Part shown: piece by piece, positions 25,913-35,562 of the stretch | How positions within the stretch are numbered: the stretch's first letter is position 1 | Layout of the letters: every line of letters starts with the position of its first letter | Origin: Actinomadura sp. DC4 | GTDB taxonomy: Bacteria > Actinomycetota > Actinomycetes > Streptosporangiales > Streptosporangiaceae | DNA: 64,000 nucleotides | Assembly: GCF_030406325.1 (NCBI RefSeq) | Contig: NZ_JAUEQY010000044.1 | Coordinates: forward strand, 1 to 64,000 | Reading direction: 5' to 3' | The notes under the pieces: generated by a model | Seen by the model: only the letters and a program-made list of their open reading frames with translations | The model's database searches: none | Told to the model about the DNA's origin: nothing | Position numbers and translations under genes: made by a program

Positions 25913-27150
25913 CCGACGCACTGGACGCCGCGCGCTGGGTGCCGGCCGAACACAGCCGCGCGCCGTTGCCATCGAGCACCGACGTGCTCGTCATCGGCGG
26001 CGGGATCGCGGGCACGGCGATGGCGTACTACCTCGCGAAGAGCGGTGTGGAGGTCACGCTCGTCGAGCGGGGCGAGCTCAACCGCGAGGCCTCCGGCACC
26101 AACTCCGGGAGCTTCCACCTCCAGCTGGCCATCCACCAGCTCTCCGGCCAGGGCGCCGAGGCGGACCGCGAGCGGCTGCTGGGCGAGGCCAGGCTCAGTC
26201 TCGAGGCGTACGCGGTCTGGCAGGAGCTCGGCGACGAGCTCGACGGGTCGCTGGACGTCCACCAGACCGGCGGCTGGATGGTCGCCGAGACCCCCGGAGA
26301 GCTCCAGACGCTACGGGACAAGTACGAGCTGGAGCAGCGCGCCGGCATCGAGACCGAGGTCGTCACCGGTGCCGAGCTGCGGCGACGTGCGCCCTACCTG
26401 TCCGAGACCGTCATCGGGGCGACCTACTGCCCGATCGAGGGGCACGCCAACCCGCTGGTCGTCGCGCCGCTGTACGCGCTGCGCGCCGTGGAGCACGGCG
26501 CGCTCATCCGCACTCGTACCGAGGTGCTGAGCATCGAGGTGAACCGGGCGAAGGGCCGCCGCTTCACCGTTCACACCGACGCCGGGCCGATCGACGCCAA
26601 CCGCGTCGTCGACTGCGCGGGCGCCTGGTGCGGTGAGACGGCCGCCATGGTCGGCCTGCGGCTGCCGGTGCGCAGCGAGGGGCTGCACGTCAACGTGACC
26701 GAGCCGCGCCCGCACCTGCTCACGCCCATGGTCCAGCACATCGGCCGCCGGCTCACGCTCAAGCAGACCGAGCAGAACACCTTCATCATCGGCGGGGGAT
26801 GGCCGACGCCGGAGGCACCGCGTCCCCGGCGTTACCCGACGAGCTGGCACAGCGCGGCGGGCAGCACCGCGGTGGCGGTGTCGGTCGTGCCGGCGCTGGC
26901 GGACGTGCGGGTCGTACGGACCTGGTCCGGGGTGATCGTGTTCACCGACGACTTCTCACCCGTCGTCGGCGAGTCGGCGCTGGTCCCCGGATTCCACGCC
27001 TGCGTGGCGTCGACCGGCTTCACGTTCAGCCCGCTCCTGGCCAGGCGGCTGGCCGAGCAGATGATCTCACCGGCGTCGGCCTCGCCCTTCCCGGAACGGT
27101 ATTCGCTCGATCGCGCGACGGTCGGCACTCTTCGAATGGAGAAGTCATGA
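25909..27150 (+). CDS. FAD-dependent amino/imino-acid oxidoreductase (DadA/HcnC-like)
   Basis: DAO-superfamily flavoprotein of 413 aa. 'DVLVIGGGIAGTAMAYYLAK' and the acidic 'VTLVERGELNREASGTNSG' bind FAD; 'VVDCAGAWCGETAAMVGLRL' and the C-terminal 'GFHACVASTGFTFSPLLARR' complete the fold. It is the probable catalytic beta subunit that oxidises an amine or imino acid, passing electrons to the [2Fe-2S] partners encoded on both sides. It starts at GTG 25909 (4-base overlap) and its TGA overlaps the DHDPS-family start. Confidence 0.88.
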   Translation: MTDALDAARWVPAEHSRAPLPSSTDVLVIGGGIAGTAMAYYLAKSGVEVTLVERGELNREASGTNSGSFHLQLAIHQLSGQGAEADRERLLGEARLSLEAYAVWQELGDELDGSLDVHQTGGWMVAETPGELQTLRDKYELEQRAGIETEVVTGAELRRRAPYLSETVIGATYCPIEGHANPLVVAPLYALRAVEHGALIRTRTEVLSIEVNRAKGRRFTVHTDAGPIDANRVVDCAGAWCGETAAMVGLRLPVRSEGLHVNVTEPRPHLLTPMVQHIGRRLTLKQTEQNTFIIGGGWPTPEAPRPRRYPTSWHSAAGSTAVAVSVVPALADVRVVRTWSGVIVFTDDFSPVVGESALVPGFHACVASTGFTFSPLLARRLAEQMISPASASPFPERYSLDRATVGTLRMEKS

Positions 27151-28088
27151 ATCGCGATGATGTCGACTGGCAGGGTTACCTCCCGGCCTTCGTCACCCCG
27201 TTCACCGAGGCGGGTGACCTCGACCTCGACACGCTGCGCGCGCTGGTGGACCACTACGCCGGCGAGGGCATGCACGGCATCGTGGTCAACGGGACCTGCG
27301 GCGAGTGGTTCTCCCAGACCGGCGAGGAGCGCCGTACGGTCGCCGAGACCGCCGTCGCGCAGGCGGCCGGGCGGATGCGGGTGCTCGTCGGCTGCACCGC
27401 CTACACCGCGAAGGAGACCGCGGAGTTCGCGCGGCACGCGCTCGCGGCCGGAGCCGACGGCGTGCTGGCCTCCCCGCCGCCGTACGCCAAGCTGTTCCCG
27501 GACGAGGTGATCCAGTTCTACCGGGACCTCGACGCGGCGGTCGACGGGCCGATCGCGGTCTACAACTGGCCGCACGGCAGCGGCGTCGACATCGGGACCG
27601 AGCTGGCCGACAGGCTCGCCGACATCGACCAGATCGTGGCCATCAAGGACAGCACCCCCGACGCCGACCAGTTCTTCGAGACGTCGCGCCGGGTGCGTGA
27701 CCGCGTACGCGTCTTCGGCCCGTACATGAGCGTCCGTGGCCTGGAGGTGCTGCGCACCGAAGGCGGGGACGGCACCGTCGGCGGCGGTTCCCTGCACGGG
27801 CGGCCCGACCCGGAGTTCTGGGAGTCCTACTGGCGCGGTGAGTACGAGGGACCGCACGCCCACGCGGTGGCGGGGGACCGGCTCTTCCCGAAGCTGTGGC
27901 TGCCGGGCGGCTGGGCGGGCAGGTACGGCGCGTACCAGAGCCAGCTGAAGGCCCTGATGACGATGCTCGGCCAGCCCGCCGGGCACGTCCGCCGCCCGCG
28001 CCTGCCCGTCACCGACGAGCAGAGCCTCACGGCGATGCGGGCCGTCCTGGTCGAGGAGGGGCTGCTGACGGAGGCGGAGCGGCCGTGA
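27147..28088 (+). CDS. Dihydrodipicolinate synthase-family lyase/deaminase
   Basis: TIM-barrel protein of 313 aa of the DapA/NAL superfamily. The Schiff-base lysine is in 'VAIKDST' (about residue 166), the catalytic Tyr in 'IAVYNWPH' (about 138), and the substrate-carboxylate loop in 'VNGTCGEW'. In operons with a three-part FAD/[2Fe-2S] imino-acid dehydrogenase, this family includes 1-pyrroline-4-hydroxy-2-carboxylate deaminase of hydroxyproline breakdown. True DapA or a keto-sugar aldolase is less likely here. The ATG at 27147 overlaps the preceding stop (ATGA). The product would be a semialdehyde, which the dehydrogenase at 28453-29931 could oxidise. Confidence 0.87.
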   Translation: MNRDDVDWQGYLPAFVTPFTEAGDLDLDTLRALVDHYAGEGMHGIVVNGTCGEWFSQTGEERRTVAETAVAQAAGRMRVLVGCTAYTAKETAEFARHALAAGADGVLASPPPYAKLFPDEVIQFYRDLDAAVDGPIAVYNWPHGSGVDIGTELADRLADIDQIVAIKDSTPDADQFFETSRRVRDRVRVFGPYMSVRGLEVLRTEGGDGTVGGGSLHGRPDPEFWESYWRGEYEGPHAHAVAGDRLFPKLWLPGGWAGRYGAYQSQLKALMTMLGQPAGHVRRPRLPVTDEQSLTAMRAVLVEEGLLTEAERP

Positions 28089-28402
28089 CGGTCGATCGCC
28101 CGCGCCTGCCCGCGACGCACGGTCTCCAGCGGGGGCCGGAGGTGAACATCACGGTCGACGGCCGCCCGGCGTCGGCCTATCTGGGGGAGAGCGTCGCGGC
28201 GGCCCTGATGGCCGACGGCGACCTGTCCATGCGGACGACCTCGGGCGGCGAACGCCGGGGACTGTTCTGCGGCATGGGCGTCTGCTTCGACTGCCTGGTG
28301 ATCGTCGACGGGGTGCCGGGCACGCGGGCGTGCGTGACCTGGGTCCGCGAGGGCATGGACATCGCCCGTCAGGACGGTCCGGGCCACCGCCGGGCGGAAT
28401 GA
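28085..28402 (+). CDS. Small (2Fe-2S)-binding protein, dehydrogenase gamma subunit (HcnA-like)
   Basis: Protein of 105 aa with a Fer2_4-type fold. Cluster cysteines are in '[13 protein letters not shown]' and 'GTRACVTWV' (about residues 60-80). It starts at GTG 28085, overlapping the lyase stop by four bases. Small subunits of this type transfer electrons in three-part amine/imino-acid dehydrogenases, and the two flavoprotein partners are encoded at 24422-27150 in the same operon. The lyase gene between them suggests the whole operon is one pathway. Confidence 0.85.
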   Translation: MTVDRPRLPATHGLQRGPEVNITVDGRPASAYLGESVAAALMADGDLSMRTTSGGERRGLFCGMGVCFDCLVIVDGVPGTRACVTWVREGMDIARQDGPGHRRAE

Positions 28403-28452
28403 TCCACCTGGCGACGGCCCGTACGGTTCGTCCGCCGGCCGGGCCGGAGGGC

Positions 28453-29931
28453 TCAGCCGGCGAGCCCGTCGACGCACAGGTACTTCAGCTCGGTGAACTC
28501 GTCGATGCCGTGCCGCGAGCCCTCGCGGCCGAGCCCGGACTCCTTCACACCGCCGAACGGCGCTCCCTCGTAGGAGATCAGGCCGGTGTTCACCCCGACG
28601 ACGCCGAACTCCAGGGCCTCGCCGACGCGCCACATCCGGGCGAGGTCGGTGCTGAAGAAGTACCCGGCGAGGCCGAACGGGGTGTCGTTGGCGATCGCGA
28701 CCGCCTCGTCCTCGGTGTCGAACGCGATGACGGGGGCCACCGGGCCGAACGTCTCCTCCCGGGCGATCAGCATGTCCGGCCGTACGCCGGTGAGCAGCGT
28801 GGGCTCGAAGAACGTCTGGCCGAGCGGGTGGCGAGCGCCGCCGGCGCGGACGGTCGCGCCTCCGGCGACGGCGTCCTCGATGTGCCGCTCCACCTTCTCG
28901 ACGGCGGCCTGGGAGATCAGCGGCCCCTGCTCGGACTTCTCCTCGAAGCCGTTGCCGACGGTCAGCGCCTCGACCGCCGTCTGGAGGCGTTCGACGAAGG
29001 CGTCGTGGATGCCGGACTGCACGATGATCCGGTTCGCGCACACGCAGGTCTGCCCGGCGTTACGGAACTTCGAGGCCATCGCGCCGGTGACCGCCGCGTC
29101 CAGGTCGGCGTCGTCGAACACGATGAGCGGCGCGTTGCCGCCGAGTTCGAGCGCGACCTTCTTGACGGTGCGCGCGCTCTGGGCCATCAGCAGCTTGCCG
29201 ACCTCGGTGGAGCCGGTGAAGCTCAGCGCCCGCACCGTCGGATGCGAGGTCAGGATCTCCCCGATCATCGCCGGGGTCCCGGCCACGACGCTCAGCACGC
29301 CGGCGGGGATGCCCGCCCTGGCGCCGAGCTCGGCCAGGGCGGTGGCCGACAGCGGCGTCTCCTCGGCCGGCTTGATGATCATCGGGCAGCCGGCCGCGAG
29401 GGCGGGCCCGGCCTTGCGCAGGATCATCGCCGACGGGAAGTTCCAGGGCGTGATGGACGCGCTCACCCCGACCGGCTGGCGGACGGTGAGGAGCCGGCGG
29501 CCGGCCACGTTCGAGGGGATGACGTCGCCGTAGGTGCGCTTGCACTCCTCGGCGTACCACTCGACGAAACCGGCGCCGTACAGGATCTCGCCGCGGGCCT
29601 CCGCGAAGGGCTTTCCCTGCTCCGCGGTGAGGATCGCCGCCAGGTCGTCGGCGCTGGCGACGATCAGTTCGTACCACCGGCGCATGACGCGCGAGCGGTC
29701 CGGCGCGGTCATCCGCGCCCAGGCGGGGGCGGCGGCCGCGGCCGTGTCGACGGCGCGGAGGACGTCCGCCTCGGTCGCGGCGGCCATGCGGGCGATGACC
29801 GTACCGGTCGCGGGGTCGAGGACGTCGGTGCGCTCGCCGGACGAGCCGGGCGTCCAGACGCCGTCGATGAAGAGGTCCTCCCTCAGCAGGTCCGCGTCAC
29901 GCAGCCGAGAGCGGTCGAAGGTCGAGTCCAC
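28453..29931 (-). CDS. gabD: Semialdehyde dehydrogenase (succinate/alpha-ketoglutarate semialdehyde type)
   Basis: ALDH-superfamily enzyme of 492 aa. The catalytic Cys is in '[13 protein letters not shown]', the general base Glu in '[10 protein letters not shown]', and the oxyanion Asn in '[10 protein letters not shown]', all with GabD-like surroundings ('[14 protein letters not shown]'). It oxidises a short dicarboxylic semialdehyde with NAD(P)+. It is convergent with the dehydrogenase/lyase operon (50-bp gap) and divergent from the class III aminotransferase, and either could supply its substrate. In a hydroxyproline route it would make 2-oxoglutarate, and with an omega-aminotransferase it would make succinate. 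The symbol denotes the family only. Confidence 0.85.
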   Translation of the reverse strand: MDSTFDRSRLRDADLLREDLFIDGVWTPGSSGERTDVLDPATGTVIARMAAATEADVLRAVDTAAAAAPAWARMTAPDRSRVMRRWYELIVASADDLAAILTAEQGKPFAEARGEILYGAGFVEWYAEECKRTYGDVIPSNVAGRRLLTVRQPVGVSASITPWNFPSAMILRKAGPALAAGCPMIIKPAEETPLSATALAELGARAGIPAGVLSVVAGTPAMIGEILTSHPTVRALSFTGSTEVGKLLMAQSARTVKKVALELGGNAPLIVFDDADLDAAVTGAMASKFRNAGQTCVCANRIIVQSGIHDAFVERLQTAVEALTVGNGFEEKSEQGPLISQAAVEKVERHIEDAVAGGATVRAGGARHPLGQTFFEPTLLTGVRPDMLIAREETFGPVAPVIAFDTEDEAVAIANDTPFGLAGYFFSTDLARMWRVGEALEFGVVGVNTGLISYEGAPFGGVKESGLGREGSRHGIDEFTELKYLCVDGLAG

Positions 29932-30129
29932 GGCGTCCGTCCTCCAGGTTCAGATTTCCGACATACACCACGAAACAGCATCAGACCGACCAGTAGAGTG
30001 GCCGGATTGCGGGCAAGCGTACGCTATGCGATCATTTCTTGCGACACCATCTGCACAGTGACCGCGCGGTCGCCGGCTCGGCCCCGACCCGTTCCTTCCT
30101 GTACCGACTCCCATGAATGCGGGGCGCCA

Positions 30130-31500
30130 ATGACGATCGAGGACATCGACAGAGAGTTCGTCTTCCACCCGTTCACGCAGCAGCGTGAGCACCAGCGGAC
30201 CGGCCCGCTGACCATCGTCGAGGGACACGGGTCGACGCTGACCGACACGCGGGGCCGGACCTACCTCGACGCGATGGCCGGTCTGTGGTGCGTCAACATC
30301 GGCTACGGCAACACCGAGATGGCCGAGACGCTGCGCGCCCAGACCGAGCGTCTGGCCTACTACCACACGTTCGCGTCGATGGGGAACGAGCCGGTCGCGC
30401 GGCTGGCCCAGCGGCTGATCTCGATGGCACCGGGCGAGATGTCCAAGGTGTTCTTCGGCAACAGCGGCTCCGACGCCAACGACACCCAGGTCAAGCTCGT
30501 CTGGTACTACAACAACGTCCTGGGCCGGCCGGAGAAGAAGAAGATCATTTCGCGCAACCGCGGCTACCACGGCGTGACGGTGATGTCCGGCAGCCTGTGC
30601 GGCCTGCCCGGCATGCACGCCGGGTTCGACCTGCCGCTGCCGATGGTGCACTTCGTCCGCGCCCCGCACCGCCTGTGGGAACAGGAGGCGGGGCAGACCG
30701 ACGAGGAGTTCGTGCGCGCGCTCGCCGACGAGCTCGAGCAGCTGATCCTCGCGGAGGGGCCGGAAACGGTCGCCGCCTTCATCGCCGAGCCCATCCAGGC
30801 CGCCGGCGGGGTGATCGTCCCGCCCGAGTCGTACTTCCCCGCGGTCCAGGAGGTCCTGCGCCGGCACGACGTGCTGCTGATCGCCGATGAGGTGGTCTGC
30901 GGGTTCGGCCGTACCGGTGAGACCTTCGGCTCGCAGGTCTTCGGTGTGCAGCCGGACCTCATGACCGTCGCCAAGGGCATCACCTCGGCGTACATGCCGC
31001 TGTCGGCGTGCATCGTCTCGGAGCCCGTGTGGGACGTGATCGCCAGCGGCGCGGACAAGTACGGCATCTTCAGCCACGGCTACACCTACTCGGCGCACCC
31101 GCTCGCCGCGGCCGCGGCCATGACCAACCTCGACATCATCGAGCGCGACGGGCTCATGCAGCAGGCCAAGGCACGCGGCGACCACCTCGCCGAACGGCTG
31201 CGCGCCGAGTTCGCCGGCCATCCGCTGGTGGCCGACGTCCGCGGCTACGGCCTGCTCGGCGCGGTCGAGTTCGTGAAGTCCAAGGACCCGCTCACGGCCT
31301 TCGACCCGGCCGGGAAGGTGTCGGCCGCGGTCGTACGGCGCAGCCGCGAGCTCGGCGTCATCAGCCGTGCCCTGCCCGCCTCCGACAGCATCTCCTTCTC
31401 GCCCCCGTTCGTGGTGACCGAGGACGAGATCGACCAGATGGCGGCGTTGACCAGGCAGGCGCTGGACGACGTGGCGCAAGAGCTCCGCCTCCTGCCGTGA
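30130..31500 (+). CDS. Class III (omega) aminotransferase
   Basis: PLP-dependent aminotransferase of 456 aa. '[18 protein letters not shown]' near residue 45, '[16 protein letters not shown]' near 115, '[15 protein letters not shown]' and the Schiff-base Lys282 in '[16 protein letters not shown]' fit omega-amino-acid:pyruvate/oxoglutarate aminotransferases. ATG 30130 is the start; the same frame stays open far upstream, antisense to the gabD-like gene, and that part is a shadow. It heads the unusual operon with AcoX-like, two GcvP-like and dehydrogenase genes. The amino donor is unknown. Confidence 0.9.
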   Translation: MTIEDIDREFVFHPFTQQREHQRTGPLTIVEGHGSTLTDTRGRTYLDAMAGLWCVNIGYGNTEMAETLRAQTERLAYYHTFASMGNEPVARLAQRLISMAPGEMSKVFFGNSGSDANDTQVKLVWYYNNVLGRPEKKKIISRNRGYHGVTVMSGSLCGLPGMHAGFDLPLPMVHFVRAPHRLWEQEAGQTDEEFVRALADELEQLILAEGPETVAAFIAEPIQAAGGVIVPPESYFPAVQEVLRRHDVLLIADEVVCGFGRTGETFGSQVFGVQPDLMTVAKGITSAYMPLSACIVSEPVWDVIASGADKYGIFSHGYTYSAHPLAAAAAMTNLDIIERDGLMQQAKARGDHLAERLRAEFAGHPLVADVRGYGLLGAVEFVKSKDPLTAFDPAGKVSAAVVRRSRELGVISRALPASDSISFSPPFVVTEDEIDQMAALTRQALDDVAQELRLLP

Positions 31501-32624
31501 CCTCGACGGTCGGTGTCGTGGTGAACCCGGTCGCCGGTATGGGCGGCCGGGTGGGACTGCACGGCACCGACGGGCCGGAGCTGGAGGCCGCGGTGCGCCG
31601 CGGCGCAGGGGCCGTGGCGCCGCACCGTGCGCGCCGCGCGCTGCGCCGCCTGCACGACCTTGCGCCCGCGGTCCCGGTGCTCACCGTGGACGGGCCGATG
31701 GGCACCGACCACCTGCCCGGCCCCGGCTGGACGGTCCGTACGCTGCCGCGTGCCCGTACCGGCCCGACGACGGCGGCCGACACCCGCGACGCCGTACGGG
31801 AGATGGCCGAGTCCGGCGTCGCGCTCGTGCTGTTCGTCGGCGGGGACGGCACGGCCCGCGACGTCGTCGACGTGGTCGGGGCCTCGGTGCCCGTGCTCGG
31901 CGTGCCGTCCGGCGTCAAGATGCATTCGGGGGTCTTCGCGACCGGACCGGAGGCGGCCGGCGAGACGGCGGCCCGCTTCGCCGCCCGGCCCGATGCGGTC
32001 GGCTGCCTCGACGCCGAGGTGGTCGACCTGGCCGGGGCCGGCGGCTCGCCTCACATGTTCGGCGTCGCGAGGGTGCCGAACGCGGGCGGCTCCCTGCAGC
32101 GGGCCAAGGCGTTCACCGCGGGCACCGGTGAGACCGACCTGATCGCGCTCGGCCGCGAGGTGGCGGACGAGATGCGCGAGGACCGGCTGTACCTGCTCGG
32201 GCCGGGCACCACCGTGGCGCACGTCAACGCCGCGCTGGGACTGCCCGCGTCGCGCCTCGGGGTCGACGCCGTCCTCGGGCGGCGCCTGCTCGCCGCGGAC
32301 GCGAGCGAGACCGAGCTGTTGTCACTGCTCGCCGAACACCCGTCGGCGACGCTGGTGCTCGGCGTCGTGGGGGGCCAGGGCTTCCTGCTCGGCCGGGGAA
32401 ACCAGCAGGTCAGCGCCGCCGTGCTCCGCGCGGTCGGCGCCGACCACGTCGAGATACTCGCGTCGCGCGGCAAGGTCGCCGCGCTCGATCCCCCGGTGCT
32501 GCGGATCGACGTCGGTGACGAGCGCGCGACCGCCCCCATCACGGGCTACCGGAAGGTACGCACCGGGCGGGGCCGGAGCACCGTCTTGCGGATAGTCGCC
32601 GAGGGCGTGTCAGACACGCCTTGA
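31497..32624 (+). CDS. NAD-kinase-fold protein (AcoX-like)
   Basis: Protein of 375 aa with the ATP-NAD kinase-like fold. '[17 protein letters not shown]' opens it, followed by '[15 protein letters not shown]' (the GGDG motif, about residue 115) and '[17 protein letters not shown]'. This matches the uncharacterised AcoX/ATP-NAD-kinase-like proteins found next to acetoin and 2-oxoacid dehydrogenase genes. True NAD kinase is less likely given the length and extended C-terminus. GTG 31497 overlaps the aminotransferase stop (GTGA). It may phosphorylate a small molecule or a cofactor used by the operon; no substrate is proven for the family. Confidence 0.8.
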   Translation: MTSTVGVVVNPVAGMGGRVGLHGTDGPELEAAVRRGAGAVAPHRARRALRRLHDLAPAVPVLTVDGPMGTDHLPGPGWTVRTLPRARTGPTTAADTRDAVREMAESGVALVLFVGGDGTARDVVDVVGASVPVLGVPSGVKMHSGVFATGPEAAGETAARFAARPDAVGCLDAEVVDLAGAGGSPHMFGVARVPNAGGSLQRAKAFTAGTGETDLIALGREVADEMREDRLYLLGPGTTVAHVNAALGLPASRLGVDAVLGRRLLAADASETELLSLLAEHPSATLVLGVVGGQGFLLGRGNQQVSAAVLRAVGADHVEILASRGKVAALDPPVLRIDVGDERATAPITGYRKVRTGRGRSTVLRIVAEGVSDTP

Positions 32625-32656
32625 CGGCGAACAACGTGCACAGAAGGGACGTGGTC

Positions 32657-34039
32657 GTGGCACATCCATACATGCCGAACTCGACGCCGGACGCGAAGAC
32701 CGCGATGATGCGGGCGATCGGCATCTCCGACGTCGACGAGCTGTTCGAGCAGATCCCCGCCGGCCATCTCGCGACGGAGCCGATCGCACTCGACACCGGC
32801 GTACGGGCGGAGGCGACGGTACGCCGGCACGTACGCCGGCTTCTCGACCGCAACGACGGCTGCGTCGAGAACCTGAACTTCCTCGGCGCCGGCTGCTGGC
32901 AGCACTACGTGCCCGCGGTGTGCGACGAGATCGCCTCGCGCAGCGAGTTCCTGACCCCGGTCTGGGGCACGCCGTCGTCCGACCACGGACGCAACCAGGC
33001 GTGGTTCGAGTACGCCTCGCAGCTCGGCGAGCTGGTCGGCATGGACTTCGTCGGCCTGCCGGTCTACAGCTGGGGCGCGGCGGCGGGACACGCGATCCGG
33101 ATGGCGGCCCGCATCACCGGCCGCCACGAGGTCATCGTGCCGGACACGCTCGACCCCGAGCGTCTCGCCGTCATCCGCACCTACTGCGGTTCGGGCGAGG
33201 TCACCCTCGTGCTCGCCCGCCACGACCCGGCCACGGGCCGGCTGGACCCGGCCGACGTCGAGGCGAAGCTGAGCGACGCGACCGCGGCGGTGTACTTCGA
33301 GACGCCCAACCACCTCGGCGTCATCGAGGCCGAGGCCGAGAAAGTCGCGCGCCTGGCGCGCGGCCACGGCGCCGAGACGATCGTCGGTGTCGACCCGATC
33401 TCCCTGGGCGTGCTCAAACCGCCGTCGGCGTACGGCGCCGACATCGCGGTGGGCACCACCCAGCCGCTCGGGGTCCACATGAACGCCGGCGGCGGCGTCG
33501 GCGGCTTCATCGCCACCCGCGACGAGGAGCGGTACGCCCGCGAGTACCCGACACTGCAGGTCAGCCTGGCCGAGACGACCGTCCCGGGCCAGCGCACGTT
33601 CGGCATGACGCTGTTCCACCAGACCTCCTACGGCTCGCGCGAGGAGGGCAACGACTGGACCGGGAACTCCGTGTACCTGTGGACGGTCGTCAACGCCGTC
33701 TACATGGCCCTGATGGGGCCGCAGGGGTTCGCCGGCATCGGCGAGACGATCGCGGCGAACAGCGCGTACGCCGCCCGCCGCATCGGGGAGATCCCCGGTC
33801 TCCGCGTGCTCTGGCCGTCCGGGTTCTTCAAGGAGTTCGTCGTGGACTTCGGTGGCACGGGCCGTACCGTCGCGGAGGTCAACGAGGCGCTGCGCGCCCG
33901 GGGGATCTTCGGCGGCAAGGACCTGTCCCCGGACTTCCCCGAACTCGGCCAGGCGGCTCTGTACTGCGTCACGGAGATCCACACGGCAGAGGACATCACC
34001 GCGCTGGTCAGCGCTCTCGAAGAGGCGGTCGCCGCATGA
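32657..34039 (+). CDS. GcvPA-like PLP-fold subunit (divergent glycine dehydrogenase subunit 1)
   Basis: Protein of 460 aa related to the N-terminal half of the glycine cleavage P-protein. 'NFLGAGCWQHYVPAVCDEIA' corresponds to the GcvPA block around 'FLGAGAYDHYIP', and 'SRSEFLTP' follows. The next usual block ('TPYQPEISQG') is replaced by 'VWGTPSSDHGRNQAWFEY'. The GTG at 32657 is chosen because AAGGGA lies 7 bases upstream; an in-frame TTG overlapping the previous stop is possible. Partner of the next gene. No gcvT, gcvH or lipoyl protein is nearby, so the substrate may not be glycine. Confidence 0.85.
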   Translation: MAHPYMPNSTPDAKTAMMRAIGISDVDELFEQIPAGHLATEPIALDTGVRAEATVRRHVRRLLDRNDGCVENLNFLGAGCWQHYVPAVCDEIASRSEFLTPVWGTPSSDHGRNQAWFEYASQLGELVGMDFVGLPVYSWGAAAGHAIRMAARITGRHEVIVPDTLDPERLAVIRTYCGSGEVTLVLARHDPATGRLDPADVEAKLSDATAAVYFETPNHLGVIEAEAEKVARLARGHGAETIVGVDPISLGVLKPPSAYGADIAVGTTQPLGVHMNAGGGVGGFIATRDEERYAREYPTLQVSLAETTVPGQRTFGMTLFHQTSYGSREEGNDWTGNSVYLWTVVNAVYMALMGPQGFAGIGETIAANSAYAARRIGEIPGLRVLWPSGFFKEFVVDFGGTGRTVAEVNEALRARGIFGGKDLSPDFPELGQAALYCVTEIHTAEDITALVSALEEAVAA

Positions 34040-35562
34040 ACAACGCCCCCCGTCGGTACCACGCCGCGGTCTGGGACGAGCCACTGATCATGGAGCAGGG
34101 CGCGCCCGGCCGCCGCGGGACCGTCCCGCCCGGACCGATCGAGGCGACCGCCCTCGACGACCTGCTGCCGGCCGGCATGCGCCGTGAGACGCCGCCGGCG
34201 CTGCCGGAGGTGGCCGAGCCCGACGCGCTGCGGCACTACCTGCGCCTGTCGCAGCAGACGATGGGCATGATCGGGATCAGCCTGTTCGGCACGTGCACGA
34301 TGAAGTACAACCCCCGGGTGGGCGAACTGCTCGCCGCGCGCGACGAGCTGGCCGAGATCCACCCGCACCAGGACGACAGCAGCATCCAGGGCCTGCTGGA
34401 GATCGTCCACCGGTTCGACCTGATGCTCCGCGAGCTGTCGGGGATGGGCCGCTTCGTCTTCCAGGCCGGCGGCGGCGCCGCGGCCGCCTACATCCACGCG
34501 TGCGTCACCCGGGCGTACCACGAGTCGCGCGGCGAGCTGGCGCAGCGGCGCGACGTCATCACCACCGCCCAGGCCCACCCGTGCAACCCGGCCACCGCGG
34601 CGGCCGCGGGATTCAACGTGATCACGCTGCCGGTGGAGCGGGACGGCTATCCGTCACTCGACGCGCTGCGCGCCGTCGTCAGCGACCGCACCGCCTCGCT
34701 GATGATCAACAACCCGGACGACATGGGCATCTACAACCCCCACATCAAGGAGTGGGTGGACATCGTGCACGAGGCCGGCGGCCTGTGCTTCTACGACCAC
34801 GCCAACTTCAACGGCGTGATGGGGCGCATCCGGGCGGCGGAGCTGGGCTTCGACGCGTGCATGTTCATGCTGCACAAGACCTTCGGCGCCCCGAAGGGCG
34901 GCGGCGGCCCGGCCGTCGGCGCCTACGGCTGCACCCCCGAGCTCGAACCCTTCCTCCCGGGCCCGCTCGTCGTCCGTACGGACACCGGCTACGAGCGCCG
35001 CGAGAACGAGGCGGGCGTGGGCCGGGTCCGGGAGTTCCTCGGGAACCTGCCCCAGGTCGTGAAGGCCTACTCGTGGACCCTGGCGATGGGCGCCGACGGC
35101 ATCCGTGAGGCGGCCGACATCTCGGTGCTGGCCAACAACTACATGGAGTCGCGGCTGCTCGCGATCCCCGGCGTCACCAGGTCCTTCGACCACCTCACCG
35201 CCCGGCGCCTGGAGATGACGCGCTACAGCCTCGGCGAGTACACCGCCGAGACGGGCGTGACCGCCGTGGACGTCCAGAACCGCATGACCGACTTCGGCGT
35301 CGACGCGTTCTGGCTCAGCCACGAGCCCTGGATCGTGCCGGAGCCGTTCACCCCCGAGGCCGGCGAGGGATGGTCGACCGAGGACATCGACTACTGGATC
35401 GACGTGCTCGCGCACGTGATGGAGGAGGGGCGGAGCGACCCGGCGATGGTCAAGGCCGCGCCGCACAACCAGGTCGTCGCCCAGATCGACGCGTCGTCGC
35501 TGGACGACCCGGACCGCTGGGCCACGACCTGGCGCGCCCACCGGCGCAAGGCGGCACTGTGA
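34036..35562 (+). CDS. GcvPB-like PLP-binding subunit (divergent glycine dehydrogenase subunit 2)
   Basis: Protein of 508 aa related to the C-terminal, PLP-binding half of glycine decarboxylase. The Schiff-base Lys281 is in 'MLHKTFGAPKGGGGPAVGAY'. Standard GcvPB proteins read HKTF-x-x-P-H-GGGGPG there, so His has become Lys and the last Gly has become Ala. The usual 'SAHGTNPAS' is 'QAHPCNPAT' at 179-187, and 'NNPDDMGIYNP' replaces 'TNP-T-LG-F'. The core 'GTCTMKYNPRV' at 85-95 is kept. It overlaps the GcvPA-like gene (ATGA). It should decarboxylate or otherwise act on an amino acid, but the substituted active-site loops suggest a substrate or acceptor other than glycine and lipoyl-GcvH. Confidence 0.85.
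   Translation: MNNAPRRYHAAVWDEPLIMEQGAPGRRGTVPPGPIEATALDDLLPAGMRRETPPALPEVAEPDALRHYLRLSQQTMGMIGISLFGTCTMKYNPRVGELLAARDELAEIHPHQDDSSIQGLLEIVHRFDLMLRELSGMGRFVFQAGGGAAAAYIHACVTRAYHESRGELAQRRDVITTAQAHPCNPATAAAAGFNVITLPVERDGYPSLDALRAVVSDRTASLMINNPDDMGIYNPHIKEWVDIVHEAGGLCFYDHANFNGVMGRIRAAELGFDACMFMLHKTFGAPKGGGGPAVGAYGCTPELEPFLPGPLVVRTDTGYERRENEAGVGRVREFLGNLPQVVKAYSWTLAMGADGIREAADISVLANNYMESRLLAIPGVTRSFDHLTARRLEMTRYSLGEYTAETGVTAVDVQNRMTDFGVDAFWLSHEPWIVPEPFTPEAGEGWSTEDIDYWIDVLAHVMEEGRSDPAMVKAAPHNQVVAQIDASSLDDPDRWATTWRAHRRKAAL

Noticed and set aside
23546-25972. 808-codon minus-strand frame under the binding lipoprotein and flavoprotein genes
   Set aside because: Antisense shadow; both plus-strand genes have intact motifs and ribosome sites.
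30007-30035. GTACGCTATGCGATC element in the gabD/aminotransferase gap as an IclR operator
   Set aside because: Only a CGC-TAT-GCG core is symmetric and no promoter boxes fit well around it, so the evidence is too weak to list.
28330-31500. 1056-codon plus-strand frame covering the gabD-like region and the aminotransferase
   Set aside because: The first 600 codons are antisense to the aldehyde dehydrogenase and run through the divergent promoter gap. Only the part from ATG 30130 is protein-like.
32657-35562. Annotation as the ordinary glycine cleavage P-protein
   Set aside because: No gcvT, gcvH or lipoyl gene is adjacent, and several P-protein signature blocks are substituted, so only a family-level name is safe.
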